A DNA stretch of 64,000 nt from Anodontia alba (lineage: Eukaryota > Mollusca > Bivalvia > Lucinida > Lucinidae): contig OZ024823.1 of NCBI GenBank assembly GCA_964016985.1, positions 32,259,473 to 32,323,472 of the forward strand. Reading direction: 5' to 3'. The position numbers were made by a program, and so were the translations under genes. Shown piece by piece: positions 1 to 12,247 of the stretch (positions are counted from its first letter, which is position 1; every line of letters begins with the position of its first letter). Under the pieces are notes generated by a model. That model searched no databases, was not told the DNA's origin, and saw only the letters and a program-made list of their open reading frames with translations.

Positions 1-77
1 ATTTCTCCATATAAACATGTTGTGGGTGCAATGTCATATGCTACCATTTTAAATAGTGCTCTAGGAGGGAAACTTTA

Positions 78-289
78 TTAACCCTAGTCCTTCTGAACCC
101 GGATATGCCCTGCCTTTGCAAACAGTGTAGATCCAGATCAGTTGGCTTCTGAAGAAGCCAACTGATCTGGATCTGCACTGTTTGCCATTAAGTATGTGAA
201 TTTATATCAACAAGCTGGATCAAGTAATCTGATTGGCTGAAAATTAGAAATAGGTGTGGCATTTTAATTCATTCAGCAGGACAGGGATG
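78..289. mobile_element. MITE family A2
   Basis: TTAACCCTAGTCC on the left and GCAGGACAGGG on the right. Hairpin 118-185 with 31-bp arms (GCAAACAGTGTAGATCCAG) and tip GGCTTCTGAAGAAGCC. Other A2 copies: 40690-40859, 51630-51810, 61439-61652. Confidence 0.85.
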
Positions 290-329
290 AAATCTGAAAA
301 TTGAATGGTTAAACAGTTTGGCTATACAC

Positions 330-545
330 TACATTGTAACCTCTTTAGAACATTATTGCTGGGCTCTAAAGCAAGGTCTGTGTTAGCTAAACAGACATGT
401 TGTATCCAAACAAAAACATTCAGAGTATATAGAAAAATGACCATAAATGGTAATTTTTCTATACAATCTACTTATTTTTGTTTGATACAATAGCTTTGGG
501 GTCCACCTTTCAATGGTCTTATATCCGAAACCATCTTATAACGAA
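330..545. mobile_element. MITE family M, one hairpin
   Basis: TGTAACCTCTTTAGAACATT, hairpin ATAGAAAAATGACCATAAAT and reverse, then GGGGTCCACCTTTCAATGG. Matches 48880-49260. Confidence 0.65.
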
Positions 546-1311
546 GGGTCAAATGAAGAGGTTCCAACTGTACGTGGTATTATGGGCATTATGTATTTTT
601 TCTTGTCTACTGTCTTGTTTGTTTTAGACTTTTCTTGCGATTTATTGTTTTATCTGCAAACTTTATTGATGCTTACATATTCTGCACTTTTTTCCTGGAA
701 AGCTACAATTTTTGATTTTATTGAAAAATGTTTAATATTCATTCAGAAAGGTTATTAAGTCTTTTAAGTATTCTTCTATATTTAGCTAGGAATTGGCTAA
801 TAATCTACTTTGTAGTTCTTTCTCAGCTTATTGAACTTTTTAGTTTTTGAATTTTGTGGAAAGAAACCAAACACAATGTCTGTGTTGGAGAACTTTTGTG
901 GAGAAATTGAAGTTGTTACATCGTTTTTTTTAAACCTTTAGCCTGCTGAATTTACATTTTTGATTGAAAACTTTTTAAAATATATTTTTTCCCTAAAAAA
1001 TGGAGGAACATGAAGAATGAACACCCTCTTGTTTTATTAGTAGCTCAGTCTTGATAGATAAAGGGAGTTAACCATGTAATATAAGCAAAATTATTAAATC
1101 GTCCTGCTGTCTGCTTGTAGTTACTAGCTGAGGTCATTTTAGTTAGTGTCACAACATAAGTTTTCAAACAGAAATAAGAAAAAAATACTTTTATTACCAT
1201 AATTGAGTTTTATCTACCATAATTATCCCAAATATCTTGACACTATAACTTCCTAAAATTTAACAGTCCACTTTACTACTGGAACTGTTTATTACATTTT
1301 GTGATAGAATA
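546..1311. other. no feature seen
   Basis: AT-rich; no convincing gene or repeat. The short frame at 513-758 is hydrophobic and matches nothing. Confidence 0.5.
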
Positions 1312-1382
1312 GCAAACAGTGTAGACCCTGATCAGACTGCTCCTAAAAGGTAGAGTTTGATCTGTGACTACACTTTTTGTTA
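1312..1382. repeat. family A hairpin, eroded
   Basis: GCAAACAGTGTAGACCCTGA on the left; the right arm is barely visible. No element ends found. Confidence 0.6.
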
Positions 1383-2031
1383 AAGCTGTCTTTTCACAAA
1401 CTTAGGGTAAATATGGTCAAGCCATGATGGCAAGCAGTTTTGGTAATATTTGTCTACACTAAGTACCCATGTCATATGTTCATTTTTAACCTAACCAATC
1501 TCCGTTTTATAAAAGTAATAAGTAAACAGGAAGGGTGAATGGCTGACTCCAGCGTTATATTTTCTTATTTCATTCACCGTGACAGTTGAATTAATAATAT
1601 CGAAACACAATTGAGCATTGAGGATTGAATGGGGCTGAAATTGAAGATGAACATATATATTAACATTTAAATTAGATTGATATCTTTCTATCAGAATGTC
1701 ACTCCAATTCTATGCTGATCGTTCAAAAGTTGTCAAAGCACAAAATTTTTTGTCAGTATTTTCAATGGATTGATTACAGTTCTGATAAAATTTCACAAAA
1801 TTGGACAGAATTTCAATTTATTTTATACCAGCCGTGAGGTCTTTTATAAAATGCCATATCATTTTGATAAAGTTGAGCTGTTAAATGTTGGCATATACTT
1901 ATCATTTTTGTCACAAGTCTGATGTTTTCTCTCACATTCCAAGACAGCTTCCAGAATTTGGGGAAATTGACAGCTGATCAGAGGCTTGACAAGTTCCATT
2001 TTGGTTAATAAATAAATGAGAATAGATGAAC
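1383..2031. other. no feature seen
   Basis: AT-rich unique-looking sequence. Confidence 0.5.
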
Positions 2032-2033
2032 TA

Positions 2034-2382
2034 CCGTATTCGACCTAATTACTGCACATACCCCTATAAGCACACAGTCAAGAAATTCCGTAGTCTTTAG
2101 ATTACAACAGTGTACTTTTTTCTTTACTTCTTTACAAAGGCATATGTTGTGGGTACTCATTTGAATTGCATCGACAAGTCGATGCAATTCAAATGAGTAC
2201 CCACAACATATGCCTTTGTAAAGAAAGTCAGAAAAAATTGCATAGTCATCATTAAATAAGTCCTTTTCTGATCTTTTTTATAGTGTATCCTTAGTAGATA
2301 GATACATATTTGACCACAAATGAGTGTGTCCTGTAATTTTGAAAAACCTAAGCGCACAGTGCGGTAATTAGGTCGAATACGG
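2034..2382. mobile_element. MITE family N, full length
   Basis: 349 bp between TA dinucleotides (2032-2033, 2383-2384). TIRs CCGTATTCGACCTAATTAC / CCGTATTCGACCTAATTAC (inward from the right), identical over at least 19 bp. The central palindrome 2138-2220 has about 40-bp arms (CATATGTTGTGGGTACTCAT). Confidence 0.9.
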
Positions 2383-2463
2383 TAATAGTTTACACTATGC
2401 ATGTTATAATAAAAATGACATCATTATTGAGGTCATAGCTGTTAAATTAAAATGATTTTTTTA

Positions 2464-2676
2464 TTAACCCTTTCACTCTTGAGTTTCTGAAATGGTCTCT
2501 TCCATCTCTGAATTTGAACACTTCCATTGTTGCAAATAGGGGTTTGAATAAAAAAAATCAATAAGAGAATCGCGGACTGTAGATTAAGAGGAAACAACTC
2601 ATTATGAGCAGTCTCGTCTGGATCAGCACTTTTTGCAAAAGGCATCTGTATTGGTCTGCAGGGTTGAAAGGGTTAA
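2464..2676. mobile_element. MITE family A3, eroded
   Basis: TTAACCCTTTCACTCTTG to GTTGAAAGGGTTAA; only parts of the hairpin remain (GAGCAGTCTCGTCTGGATCA). Confidence 0.72.
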
Positions 2677-2919
2677 ATAATATACTGAGATTTTTCTAAT
2701 TTTCTCCTTTGAAACAAATCTTAATGGCGACAGTGGTCCTGGTCATAACATTCAGTGTACCTACATTATGTTAAAAACCAGTGATTATATTTAAACACAT
2801 TTCTTTTTAGACAAAGTAAGAAAAATGTTGATTTTAAAATGTCTGCCAATGTTTACATTCAGCAGGTCAAGGTTTAATAAATTTCACATTGTTGCTTCAA
2901 GTCACATTCTGTTGAAGTA

Positions 2920-3164
2920 CGGTAAATGTCCTAAAATTTAATACCTCAAAGTGTCTGACAAAATTGCATATGCAAACAGTGTCTGACAAAATTGCATATG
3001 CAAACAGTGTAGACCCAGATCAGACTGCTCCTGAAGGAGCAGTCTGATTGGGGTCTGCACTGTGTGCCATTCCACTAAGTATTTTAAGAAACAACTGCAC
3101 AAAAAGCAAAAATTAGGCCAAAAAAGGATGGAATAAAGTGTTTAAAATTTTAGGACACTTACCG
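2920..3164. mobile_element. MITE family A4
   Basis: Ends CGGTAAATGTCCTAAAATTT and (inward) CGGTAAGTGTCCTAAAATTT, with TA on both sides. Hairpin 3000-3067. A 28-bp segment next to the hairpin is directly duplicated (2951-3006). Confidence 0.87.
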
Positions 3165-3606
3165 TAGTTGTTGATGATATTGGAAATGGTACCCTTATTC
3201 ACCATTATTTACCCTAAGTATTGGGATAAACAAACCAAAGCAGACCTAAGTATTTGGACATCTTTACTCCTTTCCATGAAGTCCTCATCTTTGAACAAGT
3301 CTTACTACCTGTAGATGTGACTAATAACTGCTAAATGAGTGATAATGGCTTTTCTTCACATCTGATATGGGTGTACACTGTTTGCTCAGGCCTGTCTGTC
3401 CAAACTTTTAGGTAAAATACGGTGACTGAAGTACTTTTTAACCTTATTTTTTTCTGTTTTTATTCAGCTTGTGAAACATTCTGATTTGTTGAAAGCTCTC
3501 ATAATGAACATTTATTGTTTTTGTAGACATTTCTTTTTTTTCTAAACTTGTTTTGCTATATGACCATATTTACCCCAAAGTATTTGAACAGACAGGTTGA
3601 TTAATC

Positions 3607-3662
3607 AGGGTGGACCCAGATCAGATGCTATAATATGCTGCATCTGATCTGGATCTACCACA
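3607..3662. repeat. family A hairpin
   Basis: TGGACCCAGATCAGATGC / GCATCTGATCTGGATCTACCA around a short AT-rich tip. Confidence 0.75.
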
Positions 3663-3667
3663 TTTTA

Positions 3668-4002
3668 CGTAATTACCGCACATACCCCTATAAGCGCACA
3701 GTCAAGCAATTTCGCAGTCTTCAAATTACAGTCAGTGTACTTTTTGTCTACTTCTTTATAAAGGCATATGTTGTTGGTACCTATTTGAATTGCATCGACT
3801 TGTCGATGCAATTCAAATGAGTACCCACAACATATGTTTTAATAAAGAACATCAGAAAAAATCGCATGAACATCACCAAATAAGGCCTATGCTGATATTT
3901 GTTTTTAAGGGTATCCTTAGTAGGCAGTCATATTTTACCACAAGTTTTCCCAGTAATTTTGAAAAACGTAAGTGTACAGTGCAGCAATTAGGTCGAATAC
4001 GG
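3668..4002. mobile_element. MITE family N, left end damaged
   Basis: Starts within the TIR (GTAATTACCGCACATACCC), has the same palindrome at 3763-3838 and ends GGTCGAATACGG followed by TA. It lies next to a family A hairpin (3607-3662). Confidence 0.85.
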
Positions 4003-4093
4003 TATTCTGTTTACCACTCATCCAGTAGTTTCTAGACACTTCAGCAGGAAGTAAACTACACATATTCATTTTCAGGACAAGTAAGGCAAGGAG

Positions 4094-4315
4094 TTAACCC
4101 ATTTCAGTCAAAAAAACCCAAAAAGGGTAATTGGCAAACATTGAAGACCCAAATCAGATGCAGAATGCAGCATCTGATCAGGGTCTACACTGTTTGCATA
4201 AAATACAGGAATTTTCATAAAACAAGCAATAATAAATAACCAGATCCTCTGCTAATGGAAATAGACAAGTCCAAACAGTTCTGGTAGAAGAGTCCACTTG
4301 ATGTAAATGGGTTAA
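4094..4315. mobile_element. MITE family A3
   Basis: TTAACCCATTTCAG to GATGTAAATGGGTTAA; hairpin 4132-4197. Confidence 0.8.
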
Positions 4316-4430
4316 GGTGTCCCAATATTTAGGGTAAATGTGGTTATAATGATGTAATTTTATATACAGCTTTTGGCTTCCTGGTGTACACAGTTTAGCA
4401 TTCATACTGAACAGTCACTTGTGACTGACG

Positions 4431-4578
4431 ACAGTTGCTAGTGACTCACTGTACAGTTGCTAGTTACTCACTGTACAGTTGCTAGTTACTCACTGTACAG
4501 TTGCTAGTTACTCACTGTACAGTTGCTAGTTACTCACTGTACAGTTGCTAGTGACTCACTGTACAATTGCTAGTGACT
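4431..4578. repeat. 22-bp tandem repeat
   Basis: ACAGTTGCTAGTTACTCACT plus GT, about 6.5 copies; the end units carry GTGACT instead of GTTACT. Confidence 0.92.
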
Positions 4579-4734
4579 GATATGGTGTGCATAGGTTAGG
4601 AGACACTGTAAGGTTATTGGCTAAGTTAATACGCACACATATATATAACAAGCAAATGGCAATGAACAGGTGGGGTATTTTTTTATCAAATGACTTGAAA
4701 ATCTGATCTTCTGCTCATCTCCATTGTATTAGCA

Positions 4735-4925
4735 CTTATCATGCTATGGGCAGATTCAGCAAAGGACAAATTGATAAGATTTTTCTTATAGTTGTCAGAA
4801 AATAAAATGGACATTTCATTCAAATAATTTGCATGAAATGACAAATCCTGTTTTCTGGGAAAAAGAAGGAAAATATTTCAAAATGTTGTCAGTTAAAAAA
4901 TTTTACCCAGCATGCTAAGTGTTAG
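4735..4925. mobile_element. MITE family H, partial
   Basis: AGCACTTATCATGCTATGGGC and CAGCATGCTAAGTGTTAGG; hairpin with the tip eroded. Confidence 0.72.
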
Positions 4926-5263
4926 GAATCACTTCCTGTATTTAGTAGATAATCAAAAATATCAGTATTATTTCAATATTACCGCGGTTGTATTTTGTTC
5001 GATGTGTTGTTACCAAAGAGTCTAAATATACGTAGTTTTGCTGAAATCCCACATGTTGTGACCATTTCATTACACACAAATACCTGAGTAAAGTTAAGTA
5101 TCTTATTTGGTAGGTTAAACATTTTCCTACTACAGGTGACAGTTATCAGACAAATGTGTCACACTTTAAAAATCTGAATGGGTCTAGATTACTCAGAAGC
5201 CTATTTAAAAAAAAAAAAACAACAAAAAAAAAAAACATTTGCCTGTAGTAGAATAAAGTTTAA

Positions 5264-5778
5264 GGGGACTGAATACACTTGGTAGATCTACTGCCATTAT
5301 TACAAGGGAGACAACTTTTGTGACTTCCAGTTTGCTTCCTGAAGACCAAGCCCATTCTGAAAAGGGTGCAATCTAGAAGGAAAGAATCTGCTCCCAAAGG
5401 TGCATCACAAAAACATACCTATATAATTATGACCCCCTTGAACCCCACTTTTATATAGTAAAACTGGGGTTTACAGTGGTATACACTATTTTTCTTACTT
5501 CTGCTCACAAACATAGATTGTGGGTACTGGTTAGAACCGCCTCAGCAAGGGGGTTCTAAGGCATTCTAATGAGTACCCACAATCTATGTTTAGAGCAGAA
5601 ATATGAAAAATATCAGAATTTTTTTTCTGAGAATTTTCATTTTTTGGTTGTAATATTTTCAGTGTATTTGAATAGGCATGTTTGGGTAATGTCTGTCCTT
5701 AAAGGAAAGAAGCTGCTCCTTTTGGAAGGGAGCCAAACAATTTGACAGAGTTATCTCCCTGAAATTGTATCCATTCCC
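5264..5778. mobile_element. MITE family K split by MITE C
   Basis: TTAA then GGGGACTGAATACACTTGG at the left and TATCCATTCCCTA at the right. The K hairpin (AGGAAAGAATCTGCTCCCA / GGAAAGAAGCTGCTCC) is opened by MITE C at 5403-5691. Confidence 0.78.
5403..5691 (+). mobile_element. MITE family C nested in MITE family K
   Basis: 289 bp, ends CATCACAAAAACATACC and CATTACCCAAACATGCC (inward). The hairpin is at 5508-5592. The two halves of a family K element lie on both sides (5264-5402 and 5692-5778). Confidence 0.85.
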
Positions 5779-5779
5779 T

Positions 5780-6264
5780 AGTCTCAGAATATAAAACTTG
5801 GTGTGAACATATTTTTTGTTGAAGACAACAACAACAACAACATAAATCACATTCTGACCTTTAGATGCAAACAAAGAGTTTTCGAAAGCAAGAAAAATCA
5901 AACAAAAGTCTTCCATTATAGACAGTCAATATTATGTAATAATTACATTTCGAGTGACTGCATTTATAAACTGTATATGTAAAGAAAGAATGTAAAAATC
6001 TGTATTTATGGATTTATTGCATGTATATAGTTTTCAGACATATACATGAGGTGGAAATCAAAAGTAATAAGTCTTGTATTGTTAAACAGTTGGTTACTGT
6101 TGTTAGAATCAATTTATAGTTGTTTATTATTGTGTATTGCTGTTGTTACTATCATGCCATGTGTAATAGCTAAATTGCTAAAAGGGTAAAATGCTTGAAT
6201 ACTGACCTCTGTTTCATATACATTTAGCGCACTAGAAATACCATTAATTCATTTTAAAGAGCTC
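5780..6264. other. no feature seen
   Basis: AT-rich; only a short AAC microsatellite (5826-5841). Confidence 0.5.
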
Positions 6265-6482
6265 ATTTTAACCCTCAGAGTGCTAAGCAAAGTAGTACAG
6301 ATGAAATTCTAATGATTTTTTTTATTATTTTTCGATGAAAATCAAGCTTGTCATTTCATGTGAATCATCTGCTAGGCACACAATTCACATGAAGTCCAAT
6401 CTTATATTGTCGCTGAAAAATTAAAAAAGTCAAAGTGTCATCATTTGTAAGCTGCAGTTGTAATTAGCACTTAAATGGTTAA
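6265..6482. mobile_element. MITE family H-like, diverged
   Basis: TTAACCCTCAGAGTGCTAAG to TTAGCACTTAAATGGTTAA; centre GCTTGTCATTTCATGTGAATC / GATT-like reverse. Ends fit, interior diverged. Confidence 0.65.
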
Positions 6483-8627
6483 AAATATATCATTGCAAAA
6501 GAACAAGAAAATGCCATATCATGACTAGCAGTTCAAGCTATTACATTTGGCATATAGAATATTGATAACACTAAACTTTTTGTATGAAGTTTCATCAAAA
6601 CCTGCTAGCACAAATGGCATAATCTGGTAATCACTCAACCATGGAAAATATCTGTAGTTCATTCAACATTAACTAAATGATACCGTCCATGCGTAACCCT
6701 TTTTTTTTTTTATTTTCACTTTTGTTTTTACAGCTGCTATTTCAAAGTGCAAGTAAAAATGATCGAAATGTGCTACTACCACATATTTTGTTACACTTAC
6801 TTCAAATGTGCTTCGTTTACTCTTGATCTTCTTTTGAATGACATTGATGTCATTTAATTTATTAAGAATCTTAACCTTGAACTTGCATTTGAATCCGAAC
6901 AATGACCGTTTTCATGCTTCCATATACTTTTGTTGTTTTCTGTTTTATTTCGTAAGTTGTTACCCCCTGTAATGGTATTTGTTTTTCTTTGTTAAAACTT
7001 AGCCATTCCTAAGTTTCTACAATTTCTATATTCACCCTAGATATTGGAAAATCTTAACACATTACCAGACTTGTCTGAAACTTACCAGATGATGATAAAC
7101 GTCAAAAAGATTGCCTTTGGAAACAAAGAACACACTACGGATAAGTCAAATTGGCTGGATGAATTGCAAACAATGTAGACCCTGATCAGATGCTGCAATA
7201 TCTAATCAGGGTTTACATTGTTTGCTCAGGTCTGTCTGTCCCAATACTTAGGGTAAATATGGTATGAGCGATTAATTATAGTAGATAAACATGTACAAAT
7301 TGAGATTTGACAAAGTTTTTCCTGCATGTTGTGATTTCTTTCTTCTAAAGTTTGGGTATAGAACAGACAATAAAATGATAAGAGACCAGATTGAATAAAT
7401 GTATTTAAGAAATACTTTTTTAAAGACTTAGGTCTTTGGCAAGGTGCTTCACTTTGACCATTTTTGTTTCTCTAAATTTGCCAGTGTTTTTGCATGTACC
7501 CGAAGCCTCTCCATGACATTTACTTGAAAAAGAATGTTATAGACACTACATATGATCTCTTCATAATCTGTTTATTTCTGCTGTAGAACTGCCATGCCTC
7601 CTTTTTAAAACTAATGCTACAGAAGTGGTTAAGATTAAAAGCATGCATGTATTATAACATACGTTATAACTGTTGATTACACAGAAGACAGAAATTATTG
7701 TTGACTCTCAATTTGTCTTCTCTGGTCATGACTTAACATTCTATCTTCCAGACTTCTTTTTGCTTGCAAACAGAAAGCGTTCCATTAAGTTATTTATATC
7801 ATTTAGAAACAAATACCTCATCTTAAGAATAAAAATGGGACTGGTATAGGAAGAGGACAAATGCAAAGAGTGACAAGCATGCACAATTTGTGCAGCTGGT
7901 CTGAGTCTTTGGCATTTGTATAAGCCATAAGATTCCAATTCCCATGCCAGGCCTCATATGTACAGTGTTAAGTAATGATGACCTTACAATTATGGTAAAT
8001 AGTGTAGACTTAGACCAGCTTGTATTTCTTTTTTCATTGTCCAGTGCATGTAAATGTGTAAAAGATGTTTTGATTAAAATTAGAAATATTCCACTGTAAG
8101 AAAATAAAGGTTTAAAATTTAATTGAAATGAGTTAAAGAAAAGGAAACAGTAATCTAAAAACAAGGAAGAAATTGAAGGAATGCAGATTTTAACAGAATG
8201 ATAGTTTGTTCTTTTGTAAAAGGAATTTTGAACAAGAAAGAATAGTTTCAGACTTTTTTATTTTTATAAAGAAATGTAAACTTTAAAGAAATGACTAAGG
8301 TTTACAGGCAAAAGAAAATAAAGAAACCCTATCAGCACCACTTCAGTATTAATCTACAGTATGGACTTGTCATTGTATTGTTCTCGCTGGTCTGATTCTA
8401 CATGAGTTGCTGATATGGTTGTTTGGTATCTTTATTGGACACGGATCAAATATTGTTGTATGACTGTAATATTTCCATTTTGCCTGCCAATATCATTGGT
8501 GAGAGACCAAAGTATCTTGATATTTCAAATCTGTTAAGTCATAATAGACATTTGAAGGTGAATTAGTAAATCTATGCTTAATCATTTAAGGTGAAAGGAT
8601 ATGTCTGAAAGAGTTTTATACCATTTC
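6483..8627. other. little seen apart from a half MITE A1
   Basis: No gene recognised on either strand; 7150-7264 is listed separately. Short frames at 7741-8164 show no family motifs. Confidence 0.5.
7150..7264. mobile_element. MITE family A1, right half
   Basis: Hairpin 7166-7229 with a weakened right arm, then CAGGTCTGTCTGTCCCAATA and TAAATATGGTA. Confidence 0.75.
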
Positions 8628-8870
8628 ACAAAGGGAGACAATTTCTGCAGTCAGGAAAGTGTCTTAATAGTATTTGGAGCATTTCAATCATGGGGTCTAC
8701 TCTTACAGGAAAAACTTTGCTCCCTCAGAGCAAAGTCTTTCCTTTAAGAGTAACCGAGGGAGCAAATTCTTTCCTTTAAGAGTAACCCCCATTGAGAAGG
8801 GAGGCAATTCTTTCTATGTCAGATTTATTTCCCTTGAAGTGGTTCATAATGAGCAGTGGCTGCCTTGACT
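8628..8870. mobile_element. MITE family K with duplicated hairpin arm
   Basis: GGGAGACAATTTCTGCAGTC on the left. The right arm AAGTCTTTCCTTTAAGAGTAA is followed by a second version, AATTCTTTCCTTTAAGAGTAA (8739-8786). Confidence 0.75.
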
Positions 8871-9364
8871 TGCAAATTTGCAAAAAAAAAAAAAAAAACT
8901 GTATTTATTGACCAGTTTTCGTCACTTGACATACAACCTTGTTTTCTGAAGGTCTTTTGACTAAGGTATAAATTTCATTCCCCTTAAAGGTTTAATATGA
9001 ACGATCTCGTTTCTTAAAAGTAGCCAAATTAAAATATATTGGATTTTTTAAAGCATTACGTCAGTATTTCTGGCGTTTTGACTCAACATAAGGAGATTAC
9101 ATTCCTGATTTTAAGATTTGAAGTCTCTCAAGGTACTTTGGTTGTGTTGAATGTTGAACATCATCTCACTTTCACATCTTGTAAATTTCTCATCGTCATT
9201 TTGAACAAATGAGGCATGGCACAGGAAAACCTATGTATTCAGTATCAGAAGAGCAAAAACACAGACCGGCCTGCATGCTTGGCTCCAGAGAACATGTTGT
9301 GACCGTCAGATATTGGTAGTTTTATTTCTCCATAAAAAAAAGCATGATGCCAAAAAAGGGCACT

Positions 9365-9592
9365 TTTGGGGACTTGATGCACCTGATAGGGTCTCAGCCA
9401 TTTTTACAAGGGAAATCACTTGTGTCTTCCTTTGTGCTTTTTTTCTGCACAACAAGCACCTTCTGAAAAGGGATCAACTCTAAAAGGTAAGAATTTGCTC
9501 CCAAATTCTTTCCTTTTATAGTAGACCCGTTTTACAAGGGACGCAAAAGCAGTTTGACAGAGTTACTTCCCCAAAAATATTCATTCCCCATA
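9365..9592. mobile_element. MITE family K
   Basis: GGGGACTTGATGCACC to CATTCCCC. Hairpin 9465-9545 with tip TTTGCTCCCAAATTC. Confidence 0.73.
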
Positions 9593-9668
9593 TGGCATAT
9601 ACAAACAGTATTCTTCTAATGAGTACCTACATCATATGTTTTCATGGAGAAATAAGAAAGATACTTAC
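9593..9668. mobile_element. MITE family D, right arm only
   Basis: TTCTAATGAGTACCTACATC and ATGTTTTCATGGAGAAATAA, without a left arm. It abuts a family K element. Confidence 0.65.
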
Positions 9669-10405
9669 TATATAACCACTTATATTTGGACCTATGGAAT
9701 CGTCATCCAGATACCCTGCTTATTCCATGTTTTCGAGTCTTGCATATCTTTACAGGCTGGGCGGGATCTTCATCAATCCCTGTTTAAATTCTGGAAGAAT
9801 AATTTATACAGGTGAGCGATGAATGTTTTGGTCAGTTTGCACAGGTGCACAAGTTCGCCTGGGTCTTTACTTTTCACATATGACATCACACATTCTTGTG
9901 CAATGCCTCAGCTGGATGTTTGTATTACGTCACCATTGTCTGTCATGTCACGAGTGTCTACAACAACTTCATGTGCTGATGCAGGAAAGAGAATAAACTT
10001 TAATTTTTGTATGTTATACTTGTCTTCTTTGTCACTACAATGCCCACAAACGCAAGGCTGGGCTGCCAGCGAATTGATGGATATTTATACACATTGCCAA
10101 TTTTATTATGTCTAAAAATAGTGGATACTCAGGAAATGCCACAATCACGAAGCACAACTTTCCCGAGGCACTAAAAGAAGGAGAGATGAGGAACAAACTA
10201 TGACAAAATAAACGTCACATTTGAAACCACTGATGCAAGAACAAAGACGAACAGCAATAGAGGAATCGCCTTGGAATGGTCAGTAGAAATACTACTGGGG
10301 ACTCAAACCAGTTTATAAGCCTTTTTGAGTCTCTTAGAACTTTTTGTGTGTGGACATTAACTTAAATGCTCCTACCAGCAAATAAGGATATTCTTGGGAG
10401 CAACG
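9669..10405. other. unassigned, with one dispersed repeat
   Basis: 10120-10320 resembles 13860-14450. Otherwise no recognisable feature. Confidence 0.5.
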
Positions 10406-10601
10406 TACGAGGTTCGTGCAAAAAGCTCTGTCACTAATAGGCTTCCTTGGTTTTATCCCAGGTATATTTTAAAATGCTTCACTGCACTTGAATGGTGTGT
10501 TGAATAGCTAACGATACCCGTTTATTTTGTGCAAATTGCTTTCCAACTGACCGAGTTATTTCAAATTGAAATAGATGCAGCCATATACACTGACCAATTT
10601 A

Positions 10602-10970
10602 CAGTATAACCTCGATGGCTCGAACACGGATGGCTCGTTTACCGTGGATGATTCGAACTCGTTTTTGAGTCCCTAGGAAATTCTTTCGATAGCTAAAGAA
10701 AAGAGATATTTTGGGATTTTAAGGGAAATTTTCTTATTTTATCATGAAAATGTATGTTGTGTGTACTCATTAGAATCACCTCATCGAGGCGATTCTAATG
10801 AGTACACTCAACATACTATTATTTTATAGAAGATGGAAAATACATTCCTAGATTATTTTCATTTTGCCTTCTGACCTTGCACTATGATTAACCCTCGGTG
10901 GCTCGAACTACCCATGTCTCGAACAAATTTCCATGGTCCCAAAGATGTTCGAGCCATTGAAGTACGACTG
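10602..10970 (+). mobile_element. MITE family E, inside the mariner
   Basis: 369 bp between TA dinucleotides. The left end CAGTATAACCTCGATGGCT pairs with a right end that reads inward CAGTCGTACTTCAATGGCT. The ends resemble pogo/Tigger-type TIRs (inference). The centre, 10748-10820, is a hairpin with arms TATGTTGTGTGTACTCATT. It interrupts the mariner 5' UTR and so is younger than the mariner. Confidence 0.85.
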
Positions 10971-10988
10971 TACTTGTTACATTGGAAC

Positions 10989-12247
10989 ATGGACCAGAAG
11001 ACTGAAATTCGTAGCTATATTACATGCCGCATTAGTCTTAATATAGATTCAAAGCAGATATTTAATGAATTGTGTGGTATGTATGGACCTCAGACCATTT
11101 CAATGCGCACAGTTTTAGGTGGGTTAAAGCTTTTAAAGCTGGGAAATTTTCTGTTGAAGATGATACCCGACCTGGAAGGCCTAAAACCTCTGTTACCAAG
11201 GCTAACATCGCTGCTGTAATGATTGTGGTCGAACAGGATGCGCGATTGTCTGTCAAAGATATAGCTAGTTGTACTGGCATATCAGAAGGCAGTATGCAAA
11301 CAATTCTGAAAAAGCGTTTGGACCTGAGAAAGCTTTGCGCTAGGTGGGTACCTCATTTGCTCACTGAGGAGCAAAAGACACAACGCCTTAAATGTGCCCG
11401 GGAACTTTTGAAAACATACAAAGGCTGTATTAGTCGGATTATTTCTAACTTGCTAACAGGTGATTTAACTGGGTGCACATCTACGGTCATTCTCTCCCGC
11501 TGATTCAAGAAGGGCAGTTGTCAGTTTCTGGCGAAAGAATGTGCACAATACTGGTTAACCGCTTAGAGGACTAAGCCTGCCCAGTAAAAGTGTGGTTAGG
11601 TAAACTGACCGCGCTCGACATGACCCCACTGGGTTGACTGGGCCGTAAAACCTCAACACAAACAAACACAAACTGGGTGCACATGTTTGAGCCCCAAAGA
11701 AGGGCTGATAATAGACAATGGAAGCGAAAAGACAAAAAAACGCCCATGTATTGCCAAGAGAACCGTAGGTTCGAAAAAGATGTACGCAATTTTCTTTAAT
11801 TCAAGTGGGCCGGTCGTTCAAGTGCCTTGTCCATCTGGTCATACAGTCACTGGCCGATTCTACAAGAATTCTGTACTGAAGAAAGTGAAAGAGTTTTAAT
11901 GTAAAAAAGGATCAAGCAAAGGATGGTCAGGAGTCCACCTTTTACTTGACAACGCCTCCTCTCATAAGTGTGAGGTTGTTAAGTCTTTTTTGGCTTCTGA
12001 AAAGGTGAAAGTTTTAAACCATCCACCGTATTCACCTGACCTGAGTCCCTGTGACTTCTTTTTATTTCCAAGGATTAAGAAAATGCTTTCTGGAAATAAG
12101 TATACGTATAGAAGTTCTCTTGGCAGCGCTATTTATCAGTGTCTCCAACAGATACCAAAAGAAAACTATTTAGCTGCTTTTCGCTACTGGGTAAAAAGGT
12201 TACAAAAATGTGTTTCAGTAAAGGGGGAATACTTTGAAGGTTTGTAA
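10989..12247 (+). pseudogene. mariner D34D transposase, dead
   Basis: Starts MDQKTEIRSYITCRI. The N-terminal helix-turn-helix region (RWVKAFKAGKF, DTRPGRPKT, SVKDIASCTGISEGSM) is visible at 11117-11300. The first catalytic Asp lies in NLLTGD near 11461. The second is in HLLLDNASSHK (codon 11948-11950) and the third in YSPDLSPCD (codon 12053-12055), with exactly 34 residues between them: D34D. It ends CVSVKGEYFEGL, a typical mariner C-terminus. Lesions: a frameshift near 11117, loss of one base at the GDETW-like motif near 11470, a SINE insertion at 11481, a frameshift near 11780 and an in-frame TAA at 11897-11899. It cannot encode an active enzyme. Confidence 0.92.
11481..11670 (+). mobile_element. 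5'-truncated SINE in the mariner transposase, with TSD
   Basis: 190 bp of the 3' part of SINE family 1 (compare 21418-21721). It is flanked by a perfect 14-bp target-site duplication, AACTGGGTGCACAT, at 11467-11480 and 11671-11684. The duplication is itself transposase code, so the insertion postdates the mariner. The tRNA head is missing. Confidence 0.93.

Noticed and set aside
513..758. Hydrophobic 81-codon frame
   Set aside because: T-rich DNA gives hydrophobic frames by chance; no family match.
2138..2220. Hairpins read as transcription terminators
   Set aside because: They are the centres of TIR-bounded elements that recur dozens of times, and no bacterial context exists.
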